Assembly (NCBI GenBank): GCA_964631965.1
Contig: CAZWAR010000076.1
Coordinates: 1 to 14,422, forward strand
Reading direction: 5' to 3'
Source: CAIQPS01 sp964631965
GTDB lineage: Bacteria > Actinomycetota > Thermoleophilia > RBG-16-64-13
DNA length: 14,422 nucleotides
Shown: in pieces, positions 1-6,548 of the stretch
Numbering within the stretch: the first letter of the stretch is position 1
Layout: each line of letters opens with the position of its first letter
Position numbers and translations under genes: made by a program
The notes under the pieces: model-generated
Database searches by the model: none
What the model was told of the DNA's origin: nothing
What the model saw: the letters and a program-made list of their open reading frames with translations, nothing else

Positions 1-1
1 C

Positions 2-265
2 TATCGGCGCCCCGGTCAGCACCACATCCATGTCCGGGGCTACAAGGAGAAGGGAAACATCAATACGCCGCTGGAACTCGCCATTCTCAACCAGACCGAT
101 CGTTTCAGTTTGGCCATCGACGCCATCGACCGGATACCCCGGTTCTGCGAAACGGGATCGGCCGTGCGAGAGGCGTTGCTCAACGAGCAGATCGCCTGCA
201 AGAACTACGCCTTCGAATACGGCGCCGATCCGCAGCACATCACCGAATGGAAGTGGCCCTACTAG
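2..265 (+). CDS. xfp: Phosphoketolase, C-terminal fragment
   Basis: This is the C-terminal 87 residues of a xylulose-5-phosphate/fructose-6-phosphate phosphoketolase, cut by the window edge. The enzyme uses thiamine diphosphate and phosphate to cleave xylulose 5-phosphate or fructose 6-phosphate to acetyl phosphate plus a shorter sugar phosphate in the cytosol. The frame opens at base 2 and runs to TAG at 263-265. Diagnostic family strings are HHIHVRGYKEKGNINTPLEL, then FSLAIDAIDRIP, then a short acidic/aromatic tail ending EWKWPY, the usual end of the family. The thiamine-binding domains lie upstream, outside the window. The gene is followed by a gap of about 107 bases and then gcvPA on the same strand. 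Whether the two are co-transcribed is unclear. Family assignment is firm. Preference between the C5 and C6 substrates cannot be judged from this fragment. Confidence 0.93.
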   Translation, partial: YRRPGQHHIHVRGYKEKGNINTPLELAILNQTDRFSLAIDAIDRIPRFCETGSAVREALLNEQIACKNYAFEYGADPQHITEWKWPY

Positions 266-294
266 GCTTCATCTAGTCGACGGGGAATGTCCCA

Positions 295-317
295 GCGGGC
301 TTCCGGATAGCCTCCGC
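295..317 (+). terminator. Imperfect hairpin after phosphoketolase
   Basis: About 30 bases after the phosphoketolase stop, GCGG and GCT (295-301) can pair with AGC (309-311) and CCGC (314-317), leaving a two-base bulge. No T-run follows, so this is at best a weak intrinsic terminator or an attenuating structure between the phosphoketolase gene and gcvPA. Confidence 0.3.
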
Positions 318-372
318 CGATTGCCCCTGTGCTCAGGATAATCCGAAGTGAGCGAGCTAATATGAAATTCTG

Positions 373-1890
373 ATGCCTTACACCGTTCACAGCGACCAGG
401 ACCGGCGACGCATGCTCCAGGCCATAGGAGCCGCAAGCGTCGAGGATCTCTTCTCGCAGATACCCCGGCTGCTGCGCGAGGAGGCCCGGTTGCGCCTTCC
501 TCCCGGCATGAGTGAACAGGAGGCCCGGGCCTGCACCGACGCCTTGGCTGCCGCCGACCGAGCGCCTGGTCCCGCTTCGTTCCTGGGGGCCGGGTGCTAC
601 CGGCACTTCATCCCGGCCGCGGTGAGAGCCCTCGTCTCTCGTAGTGAGTTCGCCACCGCATACACGCCGTATCAGCCGGAAGTGAGCCAGGGGACCCTCG
701 AACACGTCTTCGAGTTTCAGACATGCATCTGTGAGCTCACGGGCATGGATGTGAGCAACGCCTCGCTCTACGACGGGGCATCGGCGCTGGCGGAAGGAGC
801 CTTCATGGCCCTCAGGGCCACCCATCTCGACAAACTGGCGGTCTCAGCCGGAGTACACCCGGAGACCCGCCGTGTCCTGGCCACGTACGCAGGCGGGCCG
901 GGCATATCGGTGCGCGAGCTACCGCTCGACCCGCGGACGGGCCGTACGGTAGTCAAGGCAGGCGGGGGAGCGAGAGAGGAGGCGGCCGCGAAGCTGCCGC
1001 CCGGAATAGGCGCCTTGCTCATTCAGCAGCCGAACTACCTCGGCATCATCGAAGACCTCGAGTCTCTTGCCGAGGCCGCACATGCTGCCGGCGCGCTCCT
1101 CGTCGTGTCGGTGAATCCCGCACCGCTCGGGGTCCTCGAAGCGCCGGGAATGCAGGGCGCCGACATCGCGGTGGGCGACGCACAGGTGTTCGGCTGCCCC
1201 CCGTCTTTCGGCGGACCGTCGGTGGGCTTCCTCGCCTGCCGCCGGAACCTGGTCCGACAGATCCCCGGGCGGCTGGTTAGCCAGACTCTCGATGAAGACG
1301 GGCGGGTCTGCTACACGCTCACGCTGCAGGCTCGGGAACAGCACGTCCGCAGAGCCAAGGCGACCTCCAACATCTGCTCCAACCAAGCGCTCAGCGCTTT
1401 GGCCGCGACCATACATCTGGCCCTACTCGGCCCTTCAGGGCTGGCCGAGCGTGGACGCCTTTGCCTGCAGCGCGCCCACTACCTGCACTCCCGTCTGTGT
1501 GCCCTACCCGGCGTGCGACCGTTCGTGAACGGCCCCTTCTTCAATGAGTTCGCCCTGCGGCTCCCCCTCCCGGCCGAGGAGTTCCGAACGGCCATGCGGT
1601 CCCGAGGGATCGACCCTGGAGTACCGCTGTCCCGCCTCGGCCGGGGAGAGACCGCGCGGGCCGCAGTGCTCCGCCCCGCGACGCCGAGCCCGGGTTTCTC
1701 GGACCACCGCTCTCCGGACCATCCGGCCGCGAACCGGCTGGCGGAGGCCATCGGGACCCACAAAGTGGACCTCGGTCTGCTGGTAGCGGTTACCGAACTC
1801 AACCCGCCTGAGGCCTTGGAGACGTACGTCTCGGCGGCTGCCGAGGTGCTGGCCGACTTCGCAGGGACCCGGGCGGAGAGCCGGTCGTGA
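373..1890 (+). CDS. gcvPA: Glycine dehydrogenase (decarboxylating) subunit 1, GcvPA
   Basis: This is the N-terminal half of the split P-protein of the glycine cleavage system. With GcvPB it decarboxylates glycine and loads the aminomethyl group onto the lipoyl arm of GcvH. Family signatures in order are a glycine-rich FLGAGCYRHFIPAAV segment (about 70-84), AYTPYQPEVSQGTLE (96-110), FEFQTCICELTGMDVSNAS (113-131), SFGGPSVGFLACR (278-290) and QAREQHVRRAKATSNICSNQ (319-338). It has no PLP lysine, as expected, because that residue is in GcvPB. At 505 residues it is longer than the usual roughly 450. The excess is a segment at about 421-465, rich in Pro, Arg and Ser, just before the conserved VAVTEL strand. 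No good ribosome-binding site precedes ATG 373. Instead a three-codon ORF (362-373, ATG-AAA-TTC-TGA) overlaps it as TGATG, so coupled initiation is possible. Its 3' end overlaps gcvPB. Confidence 0.95.
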   Translation: MPYTVHSDQDRRRMLQAIGAASVEDLFSQIPRLLREEARLRLPPGMSEQEARACTDALAAADRAPGPASFLGAGCYRHFIPAAVRALVSRSEFATAYTPYQPEVSQGTLEHVFEFQTCICELTGMDVSNASLYDGASALAEGAFMALRATHLDKLAVSAGVHPETRRVLATYAGGPGISVRELPLDPRTGRTVVKAGGGAREEAAAKLPPGIGALLIQQPNYLGIIEDLESLAEAAHAAGALLVVSVNPAPLGVLEAPGMQGADIAVGDAQVFGCPPSFGGPSVGFLACRRNLVRQIPGRLVSQTLDEDGRVCYTLTLQAREQHVRRAKATSNICSNQALSALAATIHLALLGPSGLAERGRLCLQRAHYLHSRLCALPGVRPFVNGPFFNEFALRLPLPAEEFRTAMRSRGIDPGVPLSRLGRGETARAAVLRPATPSPGFSDHRSPDHPAANRLAEAIGTHKVDLGLLVAVTELNPPEALETYVSAAAEVLADFAGTRAESRS

Positions 1891-3347
1891 TGCCAGCCCC
1901 CCTGGAGCCTCCCATCTTCGCCCACAGTGCCGCCGGGCATCGGGGGGTCGACCTGCCGCCCGCCGGCGTTCCCGAAGCGGACGTGAACGCGCTCCTTCCC
2001 GGGGTCCGCCTGCGAACCGTACCTCCGCGCCTGCCCCAGGTCGCCGAGGCGGAGGTGGTCCGGCACTACACACGGTTGGCCCACCTCAACCACTGCGTGG
2101 ACACCGGTTTCTATCCCCTGGGCTCGTGCACTATGAAATACAACCCGAAGATGGACGACGAAGTGGCGGCTCTCCCGGGCTTCGCCGAACTCCATCCTTA
2201 CCAACCGGAAGAGGATCTGCAGGGCATCCTCGAGTTGATGCATGGGCTGGAGCGGAGCCTGCTCGCGATAACCGGGATGTACCGGGCCAGTCTGCAACCC
2301 GCCGCCGGCGCTCACGGAGAGCTGACCGGCATCCTGATGATCAGGGCGTTCCACCGAGACCATTCCCACTCGGAGCGTACGACGGTGATCGTCCCCGACT
2401 CGGCGCACGGCACGAACCTCTCGTCCGCCACCATCGGTGGGTACCGAGTGGTCGAGATCCCCAGTTCCGCTCAGGGTCTCGTGGACCTTGCCGCCCTGCG
2501 AGCGAACCTGTCGGAGCACACTGCCGCCGTCATGCTCACCAACCCGAACACTCTCGGGCTCTTCGAGGAGGACATCCTCGAGATCTCCCGGCTGGTCCAC
2601 GAGGCGGGCGCCCTCTGCTACTACGACGGCGCCAACCTCAACGCCATCATGGGCAAGGCCCGTCCTGGCGACATGGGGATGGACGTCGTGCACCTCAACC
2701 TCCACAAGACGTTCTCCACCCCTCACGGGGGCGGGGGACCCGGTGCCGGGCCAGTTGCTGTAACGGAGGCATTGGCCCCATATCTGCCCGTTCCCCTGGT
2801 GAACCCCCCTTCGGACGGCGGCGGCTTCCACCTGGAATACGACCGCCCGTCCAGCATCGGCAGGGTGAAGGCCTTCTACGGGAACGTCGGCGTCCTTGTG
2901 CGTGCCTACACCTACCTTTTGCGCATGGGGGCGGACGGCCTCGAGCAGGCGAGTGAGGATGCGGTGCTCAATGCCACCTATCTGCGCGACCGCCTGCGAT
3001 CCCTCTACCCCCTGCCGTATGACGGGCCGTGTATGCACGAGTTCGTTCTCTCGGCCGCCGGGCACGGCATCGGGGCGGCGCGGGACATCGCGAAGCGCAT
3101 CCTGGACTTCGGCATGCACGCCCCCACCATCTACTTCCCGCTCATCGTCCACGAAGCTTTGATGATCGAGCCCACAGAGACCGAAGCCCTTTCCACTCTC
3201 GATCACTTCGTCGCGATCATGGAGCAGATAGAGCGAGAATCGCGGGATGATCCGAACCTGCTGGCGACCGCCCCGCACACGACGCCGGTGCGGCGGCCCG
3301 ATGAGACCAGAGCGGCCCGCGAACCCATCTTTCGCTGGTCCCCTTGA
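1887..3347 (+). CDS. gcvPB: Glycine dehydrogenase (decarboxylating) subunit 2, GcvPB
   Basis: This is the C-terminal, PLP-binding half of glycine decarboxylase, 486 residues, close to the family norm. Visible signatures are FYPLGSCTMKYNPK (about 75-88), HPYQPEED (103-110), PAAGAHGELTGIL (138-150), DSAHGTNLSSA (171-181), TNPNTLGLFE (218-227), YYDGANLNAIMG (245-256) and HLNLHKTFSTPHGGGGPG (269-286). Within the last of these Lys274 is the residue expected to form the Schiff base with PLP. The start is GTG 1887, overlapping the gcvPA stop, or the adjacent ATG 1890 (TGATG). A GGAGAG stretch lies just upstream. The overlap indicates translational coupling, fitting an obligate two-subunit enzyme. 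gcvT and gcvH are not in the window, so the T and H proteins must be encoded elsewhere. Confidence 0.96.
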   Translation: MMPAPLEPPIFAHSAAGHRGVDLPPAGVPEADVNALLPGVRLRTVPPRLPQVAEAEVVRHYTRLAHLNHCVDTGFYPLGSCTMKYNPKMDDEVAALPGFAELHPYQPEEDLQGILELMHGLERSLLAITGMYRASLQPAAGAHGELTGILMIRAFHRDHSHSERTTVIVPDSAHGTNLSSATIGGYRVVEIPSSAQGLVDLAALRANLSEHTAAVMLTNPNTLGLFEEDILEISRLVHEAGALCYYDGANLNAIMGKARPGDMGMDVVHLNLHKTFSTPHGGGGPGAGPVAVTEALAPYLPVPLVNPPSDGGGFHLEYDRPSSIGRVKAFYGNVGVLVRAYTYLLRMGADGLEQASEDAVLNATYLRDRLRSLYPLPYDGPCMHEFVLSAAGHGIGAARDIAKRILDFGMHAPTIYFPLIVHEALMIEPTETEALSTLDHFVAIMEQIERESRDDPNLLATAPHTTPVRRPDETRAAREPIFRWSP

Positions 3348-3416
3348 AGCCTTCGTGATGTACACTCGGAATACTCCAAGCTGGTCGTCGGTCCAAGCGA
3401 GTTCGAGAAGGTGGCC

Positions 3417-3770
3417 ATGGATGTGAGAGTTTCCCAACTCGGGGACACGCCGCTGGTCGAGGCACACGGAGACATCGACCACAACAACTGCGTATCCGTG
3501 GAGGCGACTGTTGCTCGGGCCCTCGACGAGGGCCACACCGTGGTGCTGCTCGATCTCCGCGATGTCACCTACATCGACAGCGGAGGACTCTCGGTACTCC
3601 TCTCCGGAGTCCGCCGTCTTCGTGACCGGGGCTGGCTCGGGGCCGTCGGTCCCAATCCGAACGTGAAGCGCCTCTTGGAGATCGTCGGTCTTCTCGTCGA
3701 TCCGAACTTCCGGGTATTCGCCGATCTCGGCGAGGCAGAAAGCGCAGTGACACAGCCGGCGGTCTCCTGA
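3417..3770 (+). CDS. STAS-domain anti-sigma factor antagonist-like protein
   Basis: A small single-domain STAS protein (117 residues from ATG 3417) of the SpoIIAA/RsbV type. Such proteins bind an anti-sigma kinase and release a sigma factor when unphosphorylated. The fold is visible as strand DVRVSQLGDTPLVEAHGDID, helix VEATVARALDEG, strand TVVLLDLRDVTYIDS and the loop-helix SGGLSVLL. Ser55 in DSGG sits in the phospho-acceptor loop. The residue after it, often Ser or Thr in relatives, is Gly. A GTG at 3411 could also start the frame, but the GAAGG purine run lies directly against it and is better spaced for ATG 3417. No kinase/anti-sigma or sigma gene flanks it, so it is an orphan here. The gap of about 70 bases after gcvPB and the unrelated function suggest a separate unit. 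The partner is unknown. Confidence 0.85.
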   Translation: MDVRVSQLGDTPLVEAHGDIDHNNCVSVEATVARALDEGHTVVLLDLRDVTYIDSGGLSVLLSGVRRLRDRGWLGAVGPNPNVKRLLEIVGLLVDPNFRVFADLGEAESAVTQPAVS

Positions 3771-3777
3771 GGGTAGC

Positions 3778-3791
3778 CGCCCGCTCGGGCG
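3778..3791 (+). terminator. Hairpin between convergent STAS gene and selD
   Basis: CGCCC (3778-3782) and GGGCG (3787-3791) form a perfect five-pair stem with a GCTC loop, 8 bases after the STAS stop and in the 44-base gap between convergent genes. It could act in both directions. It lacks a T-run, so the terminator call rests on position and stem only. Confidence 0.4.
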
Positions 3792-3814
3792 TCGTCCGTC
3801 CGCCCAGCCGATGC

Positions 3815-4900
3815 CTACGGGTGCTTGGCCAGCACCCGCATCATCACGTCGTCGCGCTCGCGCACCCTGCCGATCACCGCTGCCGCCGGACTTTCCCGCT
3901 CGACGAGAGCCGCGATGACATCGTCCACCAAAGAGGGGGGTACACAGAGGACCAGGCCGCCCGACGTTTGGGCGTCTGCGCAGAGGAGTCGCTGCCAGGG
4001 CTCGAGACCGTCCGCGAAACGGGTCCAAGGCTCGACGAACTCCAGATTTCGCCGAGTGCCGCCGGGGGCAACGCCTGCTTGCACGAGATCAGCCGCTCCG
4101 GGAAGGAGCGGCAGGGAGTCGAACCATAGATCCACCGACACCTCGCTCGCCCGGCACATCTCGCTCAGATGCCCGAGAGGCCCGAAGCCGGTGATGTCTG
4201 TGAGCGCGCGCACGCCGGCGTCCCGGGCCACCTCGGAGCCGGCCCGGTTGAGGCTCGTCATGGAACGAGTAGCCGCGGCGACGACATCGGGGGGTGCCTT
4301 GCCCATCTTGATCGCTGTGGCGATGATCCCGGTCCCCAGGGGCTTGGTCAGTACGAGGAGATCGTTCGGGCGGGCAGCCGCGTTGGTCATCTCCTCCCCC
4401 GGTCGCACCAACCCGGTGACCGCCATGCCGTACTTGGGCTCCGGATCGTCGATGGTGTGACCTCCAACGACCGTGGCCGAAGCCAGACGCGCCGTCTCCG
4501 CCCCTCCCTGCAGGATGCGGCCGAGATACTCGAGCGGCAGCCTTCCCTCCGGGAAAGCGACAACATTGAGGGCCGTGAGCGGGCGCGCCCCCATGGCGTA
4601 GATGTCTGAGAATGCATTGGCCGCGGCGATCCGGCCGAAGTCGTAAGGGTCGTCCACGATGGGTGTGAAGAAGTCCACCGTCTGTACGAGCGCTACATCG
4701 TCGCTCAGCCGGTAGATGGCCGCGTCATCGAGCGTGTCGGCACCCACAAGCAGGTTTGGATCGTCTACCGGCGGCAACATGGCCATGACCCGTCCCAAGT
4801 CCTTGGGACCAAGCTTGCACGCTCAGCCGGAACCGTGTGAAAGCGTGGTGAGCCTTGGGATCTCGCCCCAGGCGCCCTCTCCGTTAGTGCTATCTGTCAT
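3815..4900 (-). CDS. selD: Selenide, water dikinase SelD, selenocysteine-containing (UGA at residue 26)
   Basis: SelD makes selenophosphate from selenide and ATP, the selenium donor for Sec-tRNA and selenouridine synthesis. The full gene runs from ATG 4900 to the stop at 3815, 361 residues counting Sec. A TGA at 4825-4823 interrupts the frame. The residues around it read LSHGSG-Sec-ACKLGPKDLG, matching the family active site (SHGAGCGCK in the E. coli type). Sec26 replaces the catalytic Cys and Lys29 is the essential lysine. Downstream are TVDFFTPIVDDPYDFG (74-89), ANAFSDIYAMG (94-104), GGHTI (146-150) and TDITGFGPLGHL, all standard. AGGAGGTGA ideally precedes ATG 4900. A plain gene finder would instead start at TTG 4798 and lose the active site. 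A bacterial SECIS-like hairpin follows the TGA. The gene is divergent from the Nur-type regulator and convergent with the STAS gene. Confidence 0.95.
4792..4809 (-). promoter_or_regulatory. Bacterial SECIS-like hairpin in selD
   Basis: On the coding (minus) strand GTCCCAAG, GA and CTTGGGAC form a perfect inverted repeat. Folded with a GGAC tetraloop it is a seven-pair stem. The loop begins about 20 bases after the UGA at 4825-4823. Its position, stem length and a G in the first two loop bases agree with the general description of bacterial SECIS elements, which recruit SelB. Confidence 0.8.
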
Positions 4901-4902
4901 GG

Positions 4903-4917
4903 CCGTCACCTCCTCTC
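4903..4917 (-). promoter_or_regulatory. Strong ribosome-binding site fixing the selD start
   Basis: On the minus strand the bases before ATG 4900 read GAGAGGAGGTGACGGCC, an almost ideal Shine-Dalgarno sequence at normal spacing. It argues that translation starts 25 codons before the in-frame TGA rather than after it. Confidence 0.85.
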
Positions 4918-5054
4918 GCCTCCCAGGTGCCGCAGCCTCGGAAATGTCATCGCCGCACGGCTGCTTTCGTCTCTGGCCACAGTCTCGTTCTGTAGCCAGG
5001 AACACTATCAGATGGGTTTCCCACCATCCATCTACTGCGTATAGGCTCGAGGGA

Positions 5055-5084
5055 TTGACAAACTACATGCTATTGCAATAAATT
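5055..5084 (+). promoter_or_regulatory. Candidate promoter of the Nur-type regulator/transporter operon
   Basis: A consensus -35 hexamer TTGACA lies at 5055-5060. A reasonable -10, TAAATT, starts 18 bases later at 5079-5084 inside the Nur box. Transcription would then begin around 5091, a few bases before ATG 5095, implying a leaderless or nearly leaderless message. The -35 is clear; the -10 choice is inference. Confidence 0.55.
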
Positions 5085-5089
5085 TGCAG
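5073..5089 (+). promoter_or_regulatory. Nur box (nickel-responsive operator)
   Basis: TTGCAA, five bases (TAAAT), then TTGCAG is a near-perfect match to the Nur operator described in Streptomyces (tTGCaa-N5-ttGCAA). A further outer repeat, TGCTA (5068-5072) and TAGCA (5091-5095), extends the dyad. The site overlaps the likely -10 region and lies just before the regulator's own start codon. Binding would therefore block the regulator and the Ni/Co transporter genes behind it. Confidence 0.82.
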
Positions 5090-5094
5090 GTAGC

Positions 5095-5508
5095 ATGACA
5101 CACCACGCTACACAGACGCTTCAGCAACTCGGCTACCGCCTCACCCCGCAACGCACCCTGGTCTGGGACGTGCTGCGAACGGGGGGTGGACACATGAGCG
5201 CCGAAGAGGTGTGCGCCCAGGTTCAGCAGCATTTTCCTCACATCAACATCTCCACCATCTACCGTACCCTGGAACTCCTGGTCGAGCTCGATCTGGTCCG
5301 GGAGACTCATCTGGGGCCCACCCGCCGCTTCTTCGAGGTGGAAGAAGAGGTTCCCCACCATCACTTGGTCTGCGAATGTTGCGGTCAGGTCGTCCACGTT
5401 CACGACGAGGACCTGGGGGATCTGCATCGGGTGCTCGCTGAAGGCCAGGGCTTCACCGCCAAGCAACTCACGATCTTCGGCCTGTGCGCGGCCTGCAGAG
5501 AAGCTTAG
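5095..5508 (+). CDS. nur: Fur-family metalloregulator, probably nickel-responsive (Nur type)
   Basis: A 137-residue Fur-family repressor. The N-terminal winged helix contains LGYRLTPQRTLVWDVL (12-27) and the recognition region HINISTIYRTLELLVELDLV (49-68). The C-terminal dimerisation domain holds a His-rich sensor segment (His88-His89-His90, His101, His103) and two zinc-binding pairs, Cys93/Cys96 and Cys131/Cys134. Fur proteins sense different metals and the fold alone does not say which. The nickel assignment comes from the Nur-type box directly upstream and the nickel/cobalt ECF transporter genes that follow after 17 bases. The product probably represses itself and the transporter when nickel is plentiful. 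Only a weak AGGT precedes ATG 5095, which fits a nearly leaderless transcript. Zur or a cobalt-sensing relative are the alternatives. Confidence 0.85.
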   Translation: MTHHATQTLQQLGYRLTPQRTLVWDVLRTGGGHMSAEEVCAQVQQHFPHINISTIYRTLELLVELDLVRETHLGPTRRFFEVEEEVPHHHLVCECCGQVVHVHDEDLGDLHRVLAEGQGFTAKQLTIFGLCAACREA

Positions 5509-5525
5509 AGCCCGAGGAGATCACG

Positions 5526-6548
5526 ATGCACATACCGGACGGATTCGTCGATCTGCCTGTCGCCGCTGCCACCGGCGCCGTGTCTGTCGGGGCCGTGGCC
5601 TGGTCGGTGCGTAAGACGGGGAGGAACCTCGGCGAGCGCACCGTCCCCTTGCTCGGGGTGAGCGCCGCCTTCATCTTCGCTGCGCAGATGCTCAACTTCC
5701 CCATAGGAGGAGGAACGAGCGGGCATTTCCTGGGGGCGCTGCTTGCCGTTGCCCTCCTGGGCCCCTGGGCCGCGACCCTCACCATGACCGTGATCCTCAT
5801 AGCCCAGGCGTTGGTGATGGCGGATGGGGGTATCACGGCGCTCGGCGCCAACGTCCTGAACATGGGCATCGTCGCCGTCTTCGTCGGTTACGGCGTTCTC
5901 CTGCTGCTCAAGAGGTTACTGCCTCGAAATCCCACCGGGTACCTGATCTCGGTCGCAGTGGCCTCTTGGGTCTCGGTGGTCGCGGCTTCTGCGGTCTGCG
6001 CACTGGAACTCGGGCTCTCGGGGACCATACCCGTGGGGACGGCCTTGCCGGCCATGGTATCGGTACATATGATCATCGGGCTGGGTGAAGCACTCATCAG
6101 CGCGGCCGTGCTCTCCGCCGTACTGGTAGCCCGGCCTGACCTGGTCCGTAGTTTCGATCTCCCCCGAGAGAGTCTCCGCGGTGCCGGTTCTACGAGAATA
6201 AGCGGCAAGACCCGCATCTGGTCGTTTGTCGCCTCGGCCTTCGTCGTCGCCGTCGCGCTGGCCCTGTTCGTCTCTCCCTTCGCGTCGGGCTCCCCGGATG
6301 GGCTGGAGAAAGTGGCCGAGACGGCAAGTGCCGAAGCGGCCACCGTGGAACAGCAGCAGCCTGAAGCCACCCAGGTGTGGCAACTCTCCCCTCTCGGGGA
6401 CTACCAGCTGCCCGGCATTCAGAGCGAACGTCTCTCCACGGCTCTCGCGGGACTCATCGGCACGGCGGCGATATTCGCCGTGGTGATCGCAGCGGGCAGA
6501 GTCATCGGTCACGGCCGGGCGAGACGAAGGCGGCCGGAGACGAGTTGA
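5526..6548 (+). CDS. nikM: ECF nickel/cobalt transporter substrate-binding component, CbiM/NikM fused to a PDGLE (CbiN-like) domain
   Basis: This is the metal-recognising S component of an energy-coupling-factor nickel or cobalt importer, 340 residues. The start at ATG 5526 is set by the obligatory MHIPDGF N-terminus, since in NikM the terminal amine and His2 bind the metal. A third ligand, His67, is visible in GGTSGHFLGA (62-71). Several hydrophobic membrane segments fill residues 15-205. After a basic linker a further membrane segment (about 231-250) precedes SGSPDGLEKVAE (255-266), the PDGLE motif of CbiN/NikN-like accessory proteins. A last membrane helix (about 305-324) follows, then an Arg-rich tail. 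The M- and N-type functions are therefore joined in one chain. GAGGAGATC supplies the ribosome-binding site. The stop overlaps the TTG start of cbiQ. The Nur box favours nickel over cobalt. Confidence 0.92.
   Translation: MHIPDGFVDLPVAAATGAVSVGAVAWSVRKTGRNLGERTVPLLGVSAAFIFAAQMLNFPIGGGTSGHFLGALLAVALLGPWAATLTMTVILIAQALVMADGGITALGANVLNMGIVAVFVGYGVLLLLKRLLPRNPTGYLISVAVASWVSVVAASAVCALELGLSGTIPVGTALPAMVSVHMIIGLGEALISAAVLSAVLVARPDLVRSFDLPRESLRGAGSTRISGKTRIWSFVASAFVVAVALALFVSPFASGSPDGLEKVAETASAEAATVEQQQPEATQVWQLSPLGDYQLPGIQSERLSTALAGLIGTAAIFAVVIAAGRVIGHGRARRRRPETS

Noticed and set aside
337..342. GATAAT upstream of gcvPA as a -10 promoter element.
   Set aside because: No acceptable -35 hexamer lies 16-18 bases upstream, so a promoter cannot be supported.
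1479..4028. A very long open frame on the minus strand opposite gcvPA, gcvPB and the STAS gene.
   Set aside because: It is antisense to clearly conserved proteins, its product has no recognisable domain, and long antisense frames are expected in GC-rich coding DNA.
5010..5033. Inverted repeat AGATGG/CCATCT with an inner TGGG-TTT-CCCA in the selD/regulator intergenic region, considered as a riboswitch or operator.
   Set aside because: The pairings exclude each other and match no riboswitch core I know. It may be a minor structure in the selD leader, but I cannot support a function.
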